Assembly (NCBI GenBank): GCA_038237745.1
Contig: JBBRYJ010000001.1
Span: 561,051 to 625,050 of the forward strand
Direction of reading: 5' to 3'
DNA from: DASQEH01 sp038237745
GTDB lineage: Bacteria; Actinomycetota; Actinomycetes; Propionibacteriales; Nocardioidaceae
Length of the DNA: 64,000 nt
Position numbers and translations under genes: made by a program. Positions 44,171 through 53,134 of this stretch are shown here, one piece after another. The notes beneath the pieces were generated by a model. The model ran no database searches. It saw only the letters and a program-made list of their open reading frames with translations, and was not told the DNA's origin. Each line of letters begins with the position of its first letter. Position 1 is the stretch's first letter.

Positions 44171-44310
44171 CCTACCGGGCGGCCAGCCGGTATCTTGACG
44201 GTTGGTGCGCCGGGAAGTCTGGTCGGCAACGCCCTAGCCGCGCCCCTTCCCTTGCTGGAGAACATGTTGCCGCCACCCTCCTTGAGATCCCCCGTAGTGC
44301 CGGTCACGCG

Positions 44311-45795
44311 ATGAACGACGTCGAGCCGTTCGGCCTCGTCGTGCTGATCGTCGCTACCGCGGGTGTGCTCGCCGTATTGTCCAACCGGGTCAGCGAGCGG
44401 GTTCAGGTACCAGCCCCGGCGATCTTCCTGGTCTGCGCGGCAGTCGCGTCACACCTTCGACCCGAGCTTTCGCAGATGTCCGAGACCACGGTCGAGCGGA
44501 TCGTGACAGTTGCGGTCGCCGCCATCCTGTTCGATGGTGGTCTGCACATCGGCTGGCCGCGGTTGCGCGGCGCTATCGGCGCCGTCCTCGCCATCGGGGT
44601 AGGCGCGACGTTTCTCACCGCCGCAGCCGTGGCGGCCCTCGCCCACGTAGCGTTCGGCTTCGACTGGTGGGTTGCCCTGCTCCTCGGTACGGCGGTGGCC
44701 CCTACCGACCCTGCCGTCGTCTTCTCGGTGCTTGGCCGGCGTGAGGTCTCCGGGCGCAGCGGGACGATACTCGAGGGGGAGTCGGGGGCGAACGACCCCG
44801 TCGGGATCGCGCTCCTGGCAAGCCTGCTGTCGGCCGGCGCCATCAGCGTGGGCAGCGCCGGAGGGATCGCCGTCGAGTTCGTCGTCCAGATGGCTGTAGG
44901 CACGGCCGTCGGGGTCGCCGGAGGTAGAGGGCTGCTGTGGTTCATGCGCAGGATCGCGCTGCCGAGCGAGGCGCTGTACCCGCTCCGCGCCCTGGCGGGG
45001 GGGTTCGCGGTGTTCGGCCTGGCGACAGTGGCGCACGGCTCCGGCTTCCTCGCGATCTTCATCGCGGGCATCGTGCTCGGCGACGCTCGTGCGCCGTACA
45101 AGGGGGAGATCGAGCGGTTCGTCTCGGCTCTGGCCAGTCTGGGCGAGATCGTCGCCTTCCTCGTCCTAGGGCTGACGGTCGATGTCGGCGTCCTGCTCCA
45201 CGGCGACGTATGGGCGGTGGGACTCGCGATCGCACTGTCCCTCGCGTTCGTCGTGCGGCCACTCCTGGCGGGCATCGTGCTGCTGCCTTTCGGGCTCGCC
45301 GCCAACGAGCGGGCGTTCGTCATGTGGGCGGGCCTCAAGGGGGCGGTCCCGATCCTGTTGGGAACATTCCTGCTGAGTGCAGACGTGCCCGACGCCCCTC
45401 GCGTCTACGCCATCATCGTGGTGGTCACCATCTTCTCCGTGGTGGTGCAGGGAGGGTTGGTCCCCACCGTCGCCCGACGGCTGGGTGTCCCCATGCGCAC
45501 CCTGGAGCCAGAGCCGTGGGCGCTCGGCGTACGGCTGCGAGACGAACCACAAGGGGTTCACCGGCACCGGGTCGCGCCTGGTTCACCGGCGGACGGGAGC
45601 ACCGTCGAGGACCTCCCGGTGAGCTTCGACGACATCTGGGTCAGCTTCGTCATCCGAAGCGGCGAGCTGCTACCGGTGCGGGGTCACACGGTGCTGCTGC
45701 CTGCCGACGAGGTTCTCGTACTGGCCGCCCCTCGCCGACGCGACGACCTCACCGCCCTGTTCGGGGTACCCGCTGACGACGACACGTCAGCGTAG
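44311..45795 (+). CDS. CPA1-type cation/proton antiporter with C-terminal RCK-C/TrkA-C-like domain
   Basis: 494 residues. About 12-13 membrane segments in the NhaP/KefB-like fold: 'LFDGGLHIGWPRLRG', 'LLGTAVAPTDPAVVFSVLGRREVSGRSGTILEGESGANDPVGIAL' (the conserved ND pair for cation binding), 'AFVMWAGLKGAVPILLGTFLL'. The last ~110 residues (WVSFVIRSGELLPVRGHTVLLPADEVLVLA) are a cytosolic TrkA-C/RCK-C domain that senses nucleotide or ligand, as in CvrA-type exporters. Likely potassium or sodium efflux in exchange for protons. Start ATG 44311; 140 bp after guaB1. Confidence 0.87.
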   Translation: MNDVEPFGLVVLIVATAGVLAVLSNRVSERVQVPAPAIFLVCAAVASHLRPELSQMSETTVERIVTVAVAAILFDGGLHIGWPRLRGAIGAVLAIGVGATFLTAAAVAALAHVAFGFDWWVALLLGTAVAPTDPAVVFSVLGRREVSGRSGTILEGESGANDPVGIALLASLLSAGAISVGSAGGIAVEFVVQMAVGTAVGVAGGRGLLWFMRRIALPSEALYPLRALAGGFAVFGLATVAHGSGFLAIFIAGIVLGDARAPYKGEIERFVSALASLGEIVAFLVLGLTVDVGVLLHGDVWAVGLAIALSLAFVVRPLLAGIVLLPFGLAANERAFVMWAGLKGAVPILLGTFLLSADVPDAPRVYAIIVVVTIFSVVVQGGLVPTVARRLGVPMRTLEPEPWALGVRLRDEPQGVHRHRVAPGSPADGSTVEDLPVSFDDIWVSFVIRSGELLPVRGHTVLLPADEVLVLAAPRRRDDLTALFGVPADDDTSA

Positions 45796-45888
45796 TCCCC
45801 CGCAGATCGCACACCGGCTGCCGACACCGTAGGGTTGACGCGACGAACGCGCGCCACCTGCCGTGACCCGGGCGAGGAGAGGATCTTC

Positions 45889-46305
45889 ATGAGCACCGCC
45901 GCTAGGCTGGATCCCGATCCCGACACCTCGGGAGAGCCGACCATCGGCCGACTTATCGCCGACACCACCAGCGATATCTCCTCGCTGGTCCGCAACGAGA
46001 TCGAGCTTGCGAAGACCGAGCTGAAGTTCAGCGTCAAGGCCGGAGGGATCGGGGCAGCCTTCTTCGCCGCAGCGGCCTTCCTGGCGGTGCTCGCGGTCAT
46101 CATGCTGTCCATCGCGTTCGGATTCGCGCTCGCTTCACTGCCACATATCGGCGACACCGTGGCGTTCCTCATCGTGTTCGCGGTGTATCTCCTGCTCGCA
46201 GGCATCCTCGCTTTCGTAGGCCTGAGGAAGGTCAAGCAGGTACGCGCTCCCGAGCAGACCATCGCCACCATGAAGAGCAACAAGCAGGTTCTCAAGCGCG
46301 GCTGA
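45889..46305 (+). CDS. Phage-holin-superfamily (putative Actinobacterial Holin-X) membrane protein
   Basis: 138 residues. 'PTIGRLIADTTSDISSLVRNEIELAKTELKFSVKAGGIGAAFFAAAAFLAVLAVIMLSIAFGFAL' matches the holin-superfamily-3 (Actinobacterial Holin-X, Phage_holin_3_6) proteins: amphipathic helix, then two membrane segments separated by a short turn (ASLPHIGD). These are chromosomal and not linked to phage; the role is unknown. GAGGAGAGG precedes ATG 45889. Its stop and the marP stop face each other 2 bp apart within the palindrome CTGAGCTCAG. Confidence 0.78.
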   Translation: MSTAARLDPDPDTSGEPTIGRLIADTTSDISSLVRNEIELAKTELKFSVKAGGIGAAFFAAAAFLAVLAVIMLSIAFGFALASLPHIGDTVAFLIVFAVYLLLAGILAFVGLRKVKQVRAPEQTIATMKSNKQVLKRG

Positions 46306-46307
46306 GC

Positions 46308-47486
46308 TCAGATTGCGCAGGATCCGGTGCTGACTGGCCCATCCGATCTGGAGCCTTCGGTGGCGGCATCGGAAACCTGGTCCGCCGTCAAGGCGTAGCC
46401 GGTATTGGAGTCGGTGAGGGAGGCCGCGAAGATGACACCGATGACGTCGCCACGAGAGTCCACCAAGGGGCCGCCCGAGTTGCCCTGACGCACGTGGGAG
46501 TAGATCGAGTACGTGTCGCGCTGCACGGTGTCGGAGCCATAGATGTCCGGGCTGCGAAGCGTCTGTCGAGCCCGGATACGGGCGGGTTCGACGTCGAAGG
46601 GCCCGTTCTCAGGAAAGCCGAGAACGGCGGCGGCGTCCCCAGAGTCCGCGTGACTGTCGAAGTCCAGCTGGGGCGCTTCGAGGCCGGCGACCTGCAGGAC
46701 CGCGACATCCACCTCGGGGTCGTAGAAAACGATGTCGGCGGGGTAGCTCGAGCCGTCGATAATGACGACCGGCTGGCTGACACCTGCCACGACATGGGCG
46801 TTGGTCATCACCCGTCCGGCGTCGTACACGAATCCGCTGCCTTCGAGAGTGCGCCCGCACGAAGGCGCCGACCCGATGACCTTCACGACGCTGTCGTGGG
46901 CGGCGACCACCCCGGCCCGGCGTTCAACTCGTGTCGAAGGGGTCGCCACGTGCACGATGTGCTCAGAGGCGAACGGCTCCAGATAGCGCGGGAAGCGCGA
47001 CGAGTCGACCAGCGAGCTGAACGTGGTCAGCACCTTGTCGGCGCTGCCGGGCAGTACGCGGTCGACGGCTCCCAGCACCCGTGACTCCCGGACCTCCTTG
47101 TTGAGCGTCCCGATCTGTGCTCCGCTCGCCGCCACCCCGAGGACCCAGGCGATGACGAGCATCGCCGCCACGCTGAGGGCCCCGCCGCTCACCGCGTCGA
47201 CGACCCGGGCCGGCTGCCAGGTGACCCGTCTCCGAATCCGCGCTCCGACCAGCGCGCCCACCCCCTGGCCGATGAACGCGCAGACGAGCACGGCGAGCAG
47301 CGCCAGGACCGAGACCGACAGGCTCTGGTCGAACTGGTCGAGCACCGTCGGCGTGATCTCCACCCCGAAGAGACCCCCGACCAGCAGTCCGCAGGTCGAC
47401 GCGGCTCCGACCAGGAACCCCTGCTGGTACCCGGACAGCGCGTAGACCAGCGCCAGCACGAGCAGCACGATGTCGAGGGCGTTCAT
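46308..47486 (-). CDS. marP: MarP-type periplasmic serine protease with CvpA membrane domain
   Basis: 392 residues. Residues 1-150 carry four membrane segments of the CvpA/colicin V production type; residues about 195-392 are a chymotrypsin-like protease with catalytic His in 'MTNAHVVAG', Asp in 'PEVDVAVLQV' and Ser in 'RQGNSGGPLVDSRGDVIGV'. Two cysteines (SCGRTLEGSGF, GSCAI) could form the redox-sensitive disulfide described in M. tuberculosis MarP (Rv3671c), needed for acid and oxidative stress survival. ATG overlaps the NUDIX stop (ATGA). Confidence 0.92.
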   Translation of the reverse strand: MNALDIVLLVLALVYALSGYQQGFLVGAASTCGLLVGGLFGVEITPTVLDQFDQSLSVSVLALLAVLVCAFIGQGVGALVGARIRRRVTWQPARVVDAVSGGALSVAAMLVIAWVLGVAASGAQIGTLNKEVRESRVLGAVDRVLPGSADKVLTTFSSLVDSSRFPRYLEPFASEHIVHVATPSTRVERRAGVVAAHDSVVKVIGSAPSCGRTLEGSGFVYDAGRVMTNAHVVAGVSQPVVIIDGSSYPADIVFYDPEVDVAVLQVAGLEAPQLDFDSHADSGDAAAVLGFPENGPFDVEPARIRARQTLRSPDIYGSDTVQRDTYSIYSHVRQGNSGGPLVDSRGDVIGVIFAASLTDSNTGYALTADQVSDAATEGSRSDGPVSTGSCAI

Positions 47487-48184
47487 CGAGAGCCGCCCAC
47501 CCGACCGGTGTCGCGTAGCGAGCCGCCCACCGGGGCGGTAGGCAGATCGACGACGAGGGTGGCGTCCCATGGACGTTCCCACCCGGCGATGGCGAACAGG
47601 CGGGACAGCAGGTGGGCAGTGAATCCCCACACGACCAGGTTGTCGACGTAGAAGGCTGGGCCGAGGTGGCCCATGGGATGCCACGCGGTCGCCCGGTGAG
47701 CCGGGTCGAGCAGCCGGTTCAGCGAGACGGTGTGAACCGACGCTGTCTCCGCGGGGTCCACCGCCCAGACAGCGCTAGGGGTGTGCCACCAGCCGACGAC
47801 AGGCGTCACCTCGAAGTTGCTCGGCGGCAGCCACAGCGCCGGCAGCGCCGCCATCACCCGGACGCCACCGGGGTCGATACCGGTCTCCTCCTGTGCCTCC
47901 CGCAGCGCCGCGGCGATCGGGTCGGCGTCGGCCGGATCCTGGGCGCCACCCGGAAACGCGATCTGGCCCGCGTGCGACCGCATGGACGACGAGCGTTCGA
48001 TAAGCAGCACGTGAGGTCCGTCCCCGTCCTCGCCGAAGACAACCAGGACAGAGGCGCGTCGGGGCGTGGCGCCCTCAGGCGGGGAGAACGGCGTCAGCGT
48101 GCTTCTGTCCAGACCGCGGGTGGCGTCAGCCAGGTCCCGCAGCCAGCCCGGCAGCTCGGGCACGTCGCGTCGGGCGTCGGTCAA
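47483..48184 (-). CDS. CoA pyrophosphatase-type NUDIX hydrolase
   Basis: 233 residues. The Nudix box 'GGAQDPADADPIAAALREAQEETGI' (G-x5-E-x7-REUxEExGU pattern with a conserved REAQEE) and the upstream 'LLIERSSSMRSHAGQIAFPGG' are features of the CoA-diphosphatase (NudL/YeaB) branch, which cleave CoA or its esters. Located as in M. tuberculosis (Rv3672c) in the operon nth-tlpA-NUDIX-marP, with ATGA overlaps at both ends. Confidence 0.87.
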   Translation of the reverse strand: MTDARRDVPELPGWLRDLADATRGLDRSTLTPFSPPEGATPRRASVLVVFGEDGDGPHVLLIERSSSMRSHAGQIAFPGGAQDPADADPIAAALREAQEETGIDPGGVRVMAALPALWLPPSNFEVTPVVGWWHTPSAVWAVDPAETASVHTVSLNRLLDPAHRATAWHPMGHLGPAFYVDNLVVWGFTAHLLSRLFAIAGWERPWDATLVVDLPTAPVGGSLRDTGRVGGSR

Positions 48185-48837
48185 CGGCCACCGGCCACGC
48201 GAACGTGGACGCCGAGATAGTCCGAGACCAGCCCGGCCAGCTGGTCGACCGACGTCACCGGACCGTACTTGGCATGCACGATGGTGCCCGACGCGTCGAC
48301 GAAGGCGGTCAGCGGAAGTCCCCCTATGTGCATGGGCTCTCTGGTGGCGGCGTCGGGGTCGGCGATCTGCGGGTATGTCAGGCCGAGTTCCTGCGCGAAA
48401 GCGATGGCTCGGTCGGGCTGAGGGTCCTGCCAGTCGATGCCGATGACCCGCACCCGGGCCCCTGCCGCCTGGTGGAACTGTTGAAGGAGGGGAGACTCGT
48501 CCCTGCAGGGGCCACAGGTCTGTGCCCAGAAGTTGACCACCGAAGGGATGCCGGAGAGCCCGGCCAGATGGACGTCACGGCCACCGCCGAGGCACGGCAG
48601 GGTCACGTCAGGCAGGCTGTCTGCGCCTGCCAGTGTGTGCGCGTCGCTCGGCGGACAGTTAGCGATCCCGGCTGCCGCCTTCTGTGCTCGTAGCGCCGGG
48701 GTGTTCACCGCCACCTTCGCGGAGCCCGGCCTGAAGACGTACGACGCCTGCGGCTGGTTGTCACCACAGCCCACCGCCAAGAGCGCAAGCCAGACGAGCG
48801 CCGCCGACACCCGCCGCGGCGACACGCTCATCGTCAT
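48181..48837 (-). CDS. TlpA/ResA-like thiol-disulfide oxidoreductase, membrane-anchored
   Basis: 218 residues. N-terminal hydrophobic segment ending LLAVGC (Cys24, a weak lipobox) and a thioredoxin fold with CGPC at 109-112 ('VVNFWAQTCGPCRDESPLLQQF'), 'VRVIGIDWQDPQPDRAIAFAQELGLTYPQIADPD' and the cis-Pro loop 'IGGLPLTAFVDASGTI'. It should reduce or oxidise disulfides of exported proteins, possibly of the adjacent MarP or of c-type cytochromes. Equivalent to Rv3673c. ATG 48837 overlaps the nth stop by ATGA. Confidence 0.87.
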   Translation of the reverse strand: MTMSVSPRRVSAALVWLALLAVGCGDNQPQASYVFRPGSAKVAVNTPALRAQKAAAGIANCPPSDAHTLAGADSLPDVTLPCLGGGRDVHLAGLSGIPSVVNFWAQTCGPCRDESPLLQQFHQAAGARVRVIGIDWQDPQPDRAIAFAQELGLTYPQIADPDAATREPMHIGGLPLTAFVDASGTIVHAKYGPVTSVDQLAGLVSDYLGVHVRVAGGR

Positions 48838-49565
48838 CCGCGGCCCTCGGTTCTCACGAGCTTGGCGGCGACGTCGGGGTCGGTGGGACCTGCGCCGTAG
48901 GCCGGGCACAAGCGCGCCAACGGGCACGCTCCACAGGCGGGCTGCCGCGCATGGCAGCGCCTCCTCCCATGCCAGATGACGTGATGGTTGAGCATCACCC
49001 AGTCGCGCTTGGGGAACAGGCTGCCGATCTCAGGCTCGGCTTTGACAGGGTCGGTCTGAGCCGTCCAGCCGAACCGGCGGGCCAGCCGGCCCACGTGGGT
49101 GTCCACTGTGATGCCAGGCACTGCGAAGGCATCGCCCAGCACCACGTTGGCCGTCTTCCGGCCCACACCGGGCAGGGTGACGAGATCGTCCAGGCGTCCT
49201 GGGACCTCGCCCCCATACCGCTCCTCCAGTGCCGCGGCCAGCGTGATGATGGCCCTTGCCTTGGCTCGGAAGAACCCGGTCGGAGCGATGATCGCCTCCA
49301 CCTCCGCGCCGTCGGCCGCGGAAAGGTCACGCGGGCCGGGGAATCGGGCAAACAGCTCCGGGGTGACGCTGTTGACTCGCTTGTCCGTCGTCTGTGCCGA
49401 CAGGACGGTGGCGACGAGGAGCTGCCAGGGAGAGCGGAAGTCGAGCTCGCAGCGGGCGTCGGGATACGTCTCGGCCAGCAGCCGGTTGATGCGTCGCGCC
49501 CGCCGCACGAGTGCGGTGTGGCCGGGCGGCGCGGTGTGCTCGGCGTACTCGGCCACAGCAGGCAT
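48834..49565 (-). CDS. nth: Endonuclease III (DNA glycosylase/AP lyase)
   Basis: 243 residues. HhH-GPD fold with catalytic Lys in 'LVTLPGVGRKTANVVLGDAF', catalytic Asp in 'VDTHVGRLARRFGW', and a [4Fe-4S] cluster motif C-x6-C-x2-C-x5-C (CHARQPACGACPLARLC) near the end. It removes oxidised pyrimidines and cuts abasic sites. ATG 49565 is chosen; an upstream extension is His/Pro-rich and lies in the crp promoter region. First gene of a four-gene operon with marP. Confidence 0.93.
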   Translation of the reverse strand: MPAVAEYAEHTAPPGHTALVRRARRINRLLAETYPDARCELDFRSPWQLLVATVLSAQTTDKRVNSVTPELFARFPGPRDLSAADGAEVEAIIAPTGFFRAKARAIITLAAALEERYGGEVPGRLDDLVTLPGVGRKTANVVLGDAFAVPGITVDTHVGRLARRFGWTAQTDPVKAEPEIGSLFPKRDWVMLNHHVIWHGRRRCHARQPACGACPLARLCPAYGAGPTDPDVAAKLVRTEGRG

Positions 49566-49648
49566 GGCGCCAGCGTACGGCGTCCTGCCGACGCCGACCT
49601 GTCGCGATCCGGACCCTCCCGGTTCGTGGCATGGATGCGGCCAATAGG

Positions 49649-49659
49649 TCACACTGTGA
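49649..49659. promoter_or_regulatory. Short palindrome TCACACTGTGA ahead of crp
   Basis: TCACA-C-TGTGA lies 40 bp upstream of the crp start, in the divergent nth-crp interval. It contains both half-site words of a CRP operator (TGTGA/TCACA) but in the inverted arrangement, so autoregulation is only a possibility. Confidence 0.3.
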
Positions 49660-49698
49660 CTCACGCCACTCCGACGGTTACGGACTAGGAGGAGAACC

Positions 49699-50376
49699 TT
49701 GAATACCGAAGTACTCCGAGAGGCCCCGCTTTTCAGCGGACTCGACGACGAGGCGGCGATGGCGCTGAGTGCATCGATGGTCCAGAACCGGCTCGCCCGG
49801 GGCGAGGTCCTCTTCCGTGAGGGCGACGAGGGAGACCGGCTCTACGTCGTCACGGAGGGCAAGATCAAGCTCGGGCGCACCTCTGGGGACGGACGCGAGA
49901 ACCTGTTGGCGATCCTGGGGCCAGGCCAGATGTTCGGCGAGCTGTCCTTGTTCGACCCGGGACCGCGCTCTGCCACTGTCACAGCGGTTACCGACTGCAC
50001 CATGCAGAGCCTTGGCCACGAGGAGCTCGGGCGCTGGCTCGACGGCCGGCCGGAGGTGGCACGCGCACTCCTCGTGCAGCTTGCGGTGCGACTGCGCAAG
50101 GCCAACGACGTGGTCGCCGACCTGGTCTTCTCCGACGTACCCGGTCGGGTCGCCAAGGCGCTGTTGGATCTCTCGTCGCGCTTCGGAAGGGTTGCCTCGG
50201 ACGGCATCCATGTGAACCACGACCTCACCCAGGAAGAGCTTGCGCAGCTTGTCGGAGCGTCCCGGGAGACCGTCAACAAGGCGCTCGCCGACTTCGCTTC
50301 ACGCGGCTGGCTGCGCCTCGAGGCCCGCTCGGTGGTCCTGTTGGACGCAGAGCGCCTCAAGCGTCGGGCTCGCTGA
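49699..50376 (+). CDS. crp: Crp/Fnr-family transcriptional regulator
   Basis: 225 residues. Cyclic-nucleotide-binding domain with 'EGDEGDRLYVVTEGKIKLGR' and the phosphate-binding cassette 'FGELSLFDPGPRSATVTA' (G-E-L-S...R-S-A), then a long dimer helix and the winged helix 'DLTQEELAQLVGASRETVNKALADFASRGWLRLEARSVVLLD'. Matches GlxR/Rv3676, the global cAMP-responsive regulator of actinobacteria. Starts at TTG 49699 behind TAGGAGGAGAACC, a strong ribosome site that fixes the weak start codon. Confidence 0.93.
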   Translation: MNTEVLREAPLFSGLDDEAAMALSASMVQNRLARGEVLFREGDEGDRLYVVTEGKIKLGRTSGDGRENLLAILGPGQMFGELSLFDPGPRSATVTAVTDCTMQSLGHEELGRWLDGRPEVARALLVQLAVRLRKANDVVADLVFSDVPGRVAKALLDLSSRFGRVASDGIHVNHDLTQEELAQLVGASRETVNKALADFASRGWLRLEARSVVLLDAERLKRRAR

Positions 50377-50382
50377 CCTCTC

Positions 50383-51027
50383 GTGCGCATCACCCATCTC
50401 GGGCACGCCTGCCTTCTCGTCGAGACCTCGGGCACGCGTCTGCTGGTCGACCCCGGCACCTTCTCGGCGGGCTACCGGGCCCTGCGGGACCTCGACGCGG
50501 TCCTCCTGACCCACCAGCACCCCGACCACGTCGACGTCGAGGCCCTACCCGACCTGCTGCAGGCGAACCCCGGGGCTCTGCTGCTCGCCGAGCCGGAGAC
50601 AGTCGACTCCCTTGCCCTCCGCACCGCCGAACCGTTCGGCGTCGGCGAGACTCGCTCCTTCGCGAGCCTCAGCGTGAGTGCAGTCGGCGGTCAGCACGCC
50701 GTCAACCACGACCGTGTCCCGGTGATCGGCAACGTCGGCCTGCTCATCCGGGAGAGGGGGGGTCCGACACTGTTCCATCCGGGTGACTCCTACACCGACA
50801 CCCCGGACGGTGTCGATGTTCTCGCCTTCCCGCTCAGCGCACCGTGGTGCAAGATGAGCGAGACGCTCGAGTTCGTCCGCGCGGTGCCGGCGCCCGTGCT
50901 CGTACCGATCCACGACGGAGCGCTCAACGACGACGGGCGTTCGACGTATCTCATGCACGTCGCCGAGTTCGGCCCCGCTGACAGCACTCTGCGCGACCTG
51001 TCCGACGGGGCCGCGTACGACGTCTGA
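50383..51027 (+). CDS. Metal-dependent hydrolase, UlaG-like MBL fold
   Basis: 214 residues. 'MRITHLGHACLLVETSGTRLLVDPG', 'VLLTHQHPDHVDVEALPDLL' (HxHxDH metal site), 'LFHPGDSYTDTPDGVDVLAFPLSAPW' (conserved D) define the UlaG/YfhI-like branch of the beta-lactamase fold. The substrate is unknown. GTG start 6 bp after the crp stop, so it is probably cotranscribed with crp. Confidence 0.82.
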   Translation: MRITHLGHACLLVETSGTRLLVDPGTFSAGYRALRDLDAVLLTHQHPDHVDVEALPDLLQANPGALLLAEPETVDSLALRTAEPFGVGETRSFASLSVSAVGGQHAVNHDRVPVIGNVGLLIRERGGPTLFHPGDSYTDTPDGVDVLAFPLSAPWCKMSETLEFVRAVPAPVLVPIHDGALNDDGRSTYLMHVAEFGPADSTLRDLSDGAAYDV

Positions 51028-51487
51028 GCGGTCTCAGCGCAGGACGAGCAACCACATCGGCGGCGGCGACCTGGTCCGTAAAGGACAGGTTCGGTGTCCT
51101 CGCGAAGCCGCACTTCTCCAATACCCGGATCGAGCCTGCGTTGTGCGAGGCGACGGCTCCGTACAGAGGGCGGGTCCGCTCGATGTCCAGAAACAACGCC
51201 AGCGCCTGGGTCGCGACTCCCCGACCCCAGACGTCTCGGGCGATCCAGTACCCGACCTCGCGGTCGCCGCCGACCTCGAAGCTCACCACATTGCCCGCGA
51301 CGGCCCTGTCGGCCACGACGGTGCGGGTGACCCCCGTGGGGTCGGCGAGGACCTTGTCCCAGTGGGCCCGGTGCACCACCTCCTCGCGGGGCGGAAACCC
51401 GGCCATCGTGTTGGACTCGGGGTCACGCTGCTGCTCGAAGAAGACATCCACGTCGCGCATCGTCACCGGTCGCAGGGTCACCTTCAT
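50951..51487 (-). CDS. GNAT-family N-acetyltransferase, 3' end probably frameshifted
   Basis: As read, 178 residues from ATG 51487. 'VTLRPVTMRDVDVFFEQQRDPES', 'VVADRAVAGNVVSFEVGGDREVGYWIARDVWGRGVATQALALFL' (acetyl-CoA loop RGVATQA) and 'ASHNAGSIRVLEKCGF' form a complete GNAT domain. After about residue 155 the frame runs into arginine-rich sequence over the tail of the MBL gene. In the +1 frame the sequence instead ends MWLLVLR-stop at 51034, a normal GNAT ending just clear of the MBL gene. A one-base insertion near 51050-51110 is likely. Start overlaps the MBL stop (ATGA). Confidence 0.7.
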   Translation of the reverse strand: MKVTLRPVTMRDVDVFFEQQRDPESNTMAGFPPREEVVHRAHWDKVLADPTGVTRTVVADRAVAGNVVSFEVGGDREVGYWIARDVWGRGVATQALALFLDIERTRPLYGAVASHNAGSIRVLEKCGFARTPNLSFTDQVAAADVVARPALRPLRRRTRPRRTGRAECCQRGRTRRRA

Positions 51488-52299
51488 CCGGTGGGCCCTT
51501 CCTGGTCGTCCAGGTAGGCCATCTGGGCGCGCACACTCATCTCGGCGGCAGGCCATAGAGCCTCGTCGACGTCGGCGTAGACGGTCCGCACGACGGCGGA
51601 GGGTGTACGGGCGCCTTCAGCCAACGCGTCTCGGACCTGCTCGAGCCGCTCCGCGCGATGCGCGAGGTAGTGGTCGAGCACACGCGCCGCCTCGCCGAGC
51701 GGCGGCCCGTGTCCCGGCCAGAGAGCCTCCACGACGTGCTTGTCCGCCAGGTCGCGCAGCCGGCGCAGGGAGTCGAGGTAGGCGCCGAGCACCCCGTCGG
51801 GATGCGCGACGACCGTTGTCCCCCGCCCGAGCACCGTGTCGCCGGTCAGCACGGCTCGCTCGGCCGGCAACAGGAAGCTCAACGAGTCGCTCGTATGACC
51901 TGGCGTGCCGAGCACCCGCAGCTCGAGTCCGTCGACCTCCACCACGTCACCGTCGCAAAGCCCCTCGTCGCCATAGACCTGGGCCGGGTCGAGTGCTCTC
52001 ACCCCACAGCCCACCAGCTCAGCGAAGTCGCGGGCGCCTTCGCTGTGGTCGGAGTGCCCGTGTGTCAACAAAACCGCAGCCACCGCCCCACCCGCCTGGG
52101 CCACGGCGGCAACCTTTGCGAGATGGCCCGGATGAAATGGGCCGGGGTCGATCACCAGGCAACGCGTCGCACCTGGCTCGCGGAGCACCCACGTGTTGGT
52201 GCCGTCGAGCGTCATTGGCCCCGCGTTCGGCGCGAGTACGCAGACCGCACGGTCACCGAGCACTCCGCCAGCCCAGGGTGGCGAGGCAGCCATCGTCAC
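51484..52299 (-). CDS. MBL-fold metallohydrolase, glyoxalase II/LACTB2-like
   Basis: 271 residues. 'MTLDGTNTWVL', 'CLVIDPGP', 'VLLTHGHSDHSEGARDFAEL' (HxHxDH), 'LRVLGTPGHTSDSLSFLLPAERAVLTGDTVLGRGTTVV', 'LWPGHGPPLGEAARVLDHYLAHRAERLEQV' give a complete binuclear metal site and the LACTB2-type C-terminal helices. Equivalent to Rv3677c. The GTG at 52299 overlaps the NUDIX stop (GTGA). Thioester or RNA cleavage are the known roles in the family; the substrate is unknown here. Confidence 0.85.
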   Translation of the reverse strand: MTMAASPPWAGGVLGDRAVCVLAPNAGPMTLDGTNTWVLREPGATRCLVIDPGPFHPGHLAKVAAVAQAGGAVAAVLLTHGHSDHSEGARDFAELVGCGVRALDPAQVYGDEGLCDGDVVEVDGLELRVLGTPGHTSDSLSFLLPAERAVLTGDTVLGRGTTVVAHPDGVLGAYLDSLRRLRDLADKHVVEALWPGHGPPLGEAARVLDHYLAHRAERLEQVRDALAEGARTPSAVVRTVYADVDEALWPAAEMSVRAQMAYLDDQEGPTG

Positions 52300-53132
52300 G
52301 ACTCTGGCCCTCCGTCGTCGGTGAAGAACAACTCACCGTCGACGACCTCGACGCCGGGCATGATCGTCGAGATCACGCGGGAGTCCGCTGCCGAGACCGC
52401 TTCCTGCGGGCTGTCGAAGGCGGCCATCTCGGCAAGAGTGACATAGGTCGGAGGCAGCATCTGCATGGCGCCGGAGTCGGCGGCTGAGACGGCATCGAGC
52501 GGCCGCACCCAGGCGACGTGATCGGCTTCCCCTGACACATCGCGAGTGCGTTGCTCCGGCGGCATGACCGCGAGAAAGAACCAGGTGTCGTAGCGTCGAG
52601 GCTCGAACTCGGGGGTTATCCAGTGCGCCCAGGCTGCGAGCAGGTCGGTGCGCAGGACCAGCTCCCGTCGCGAGAGAAGGTCGGAGAACGACAGGCGCCT
52701 GTCGACCAGGGCAGCGCGGTCGAGCTCCCAGTCGTCTCCCGTCGTGTCGGCGACCACCGTGTCGACAGTCGAACCGGCCAGCAGGACCCCCGACTCCTCG
52801 AACGTCTCCCGCATCGCCGCGCACACCAGGGCCCGCGCCTCCGCCGGGTCGCAGCCGAGGCGGTTGGCCCAGTCTTCCGGGCTGGGACCGGCCCAGGCGA
52901 CCGCCGCGTCAGAGTCCCGCAGGTCGACGGTGCCTCCGGGAAAGGCGTACATACCTGCCGCGAACGCCATGTCGAGATGACGCCGAAGCACGTAGACCTC
53001 CAGCCCGTCGGAGTCCTCCCGCAGCAGGACCACGGTCGCTGCCCCGCGGGCGATCGCCGCCTCTTGGTCCCCGGACAGAAGCTCCGCTATCCGGCCGATC
53101 AGGTGCGCGGGCACACGGCGCGTGGAGTCCAA
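52296..53132 (-). CDS. NUDIX hydrolase, NUDT19-like
   Basis: 278 residues. 'GAATVVLLREDSDGLEVYVLRRHLDMAFAAGMYAFPGGTVD' and a Nudix box of the form RALVCAAMRETFEESGVLL (with a long insertion before it) resemble the NUDT19/RP2p group, which cleave CoA species. Middle 'LAAWAHWITPEFEPRRYDTWFFLA' is typical of that group. TTG 53132 is used as start; GTG 53114 is an alternative. In operon with RidA (2 bp gap) and the MBL gene (overlap). Confidence 0.8.
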   Translation of the reverse strand: MDSTRRVPAHLIGRIAELLSGDQEAAIARGAATVVLLREDSDGLEVYVLRRHLDMAFAAGMYAFPGGTVDLRDSDAAVAWAGPSPEDWANRLGCDPAEARALVCAAMRETFEESGVLLAGSTVDTVVADTTGDDWELDRAALVDRRLSFSDLLSRRELVLRTDLLAAWAHWITPEFEPRRYDTWFFLAVMPPEQRTRDVSGEADHVAWVRPLDAVSAADSGAMQMLPPTYVTLAEMAAFDSPQEAVSAADSRVISTIMPGVEVVDGELFFTDDGGPES

Positions 53133-53134
53133 GG

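Noticed and set aside
45889..46305. Prophage (holin gene)
   Set aside because: The holin-superfamily protein stands alone among conserved chromosomal genes; no other phage function is near.
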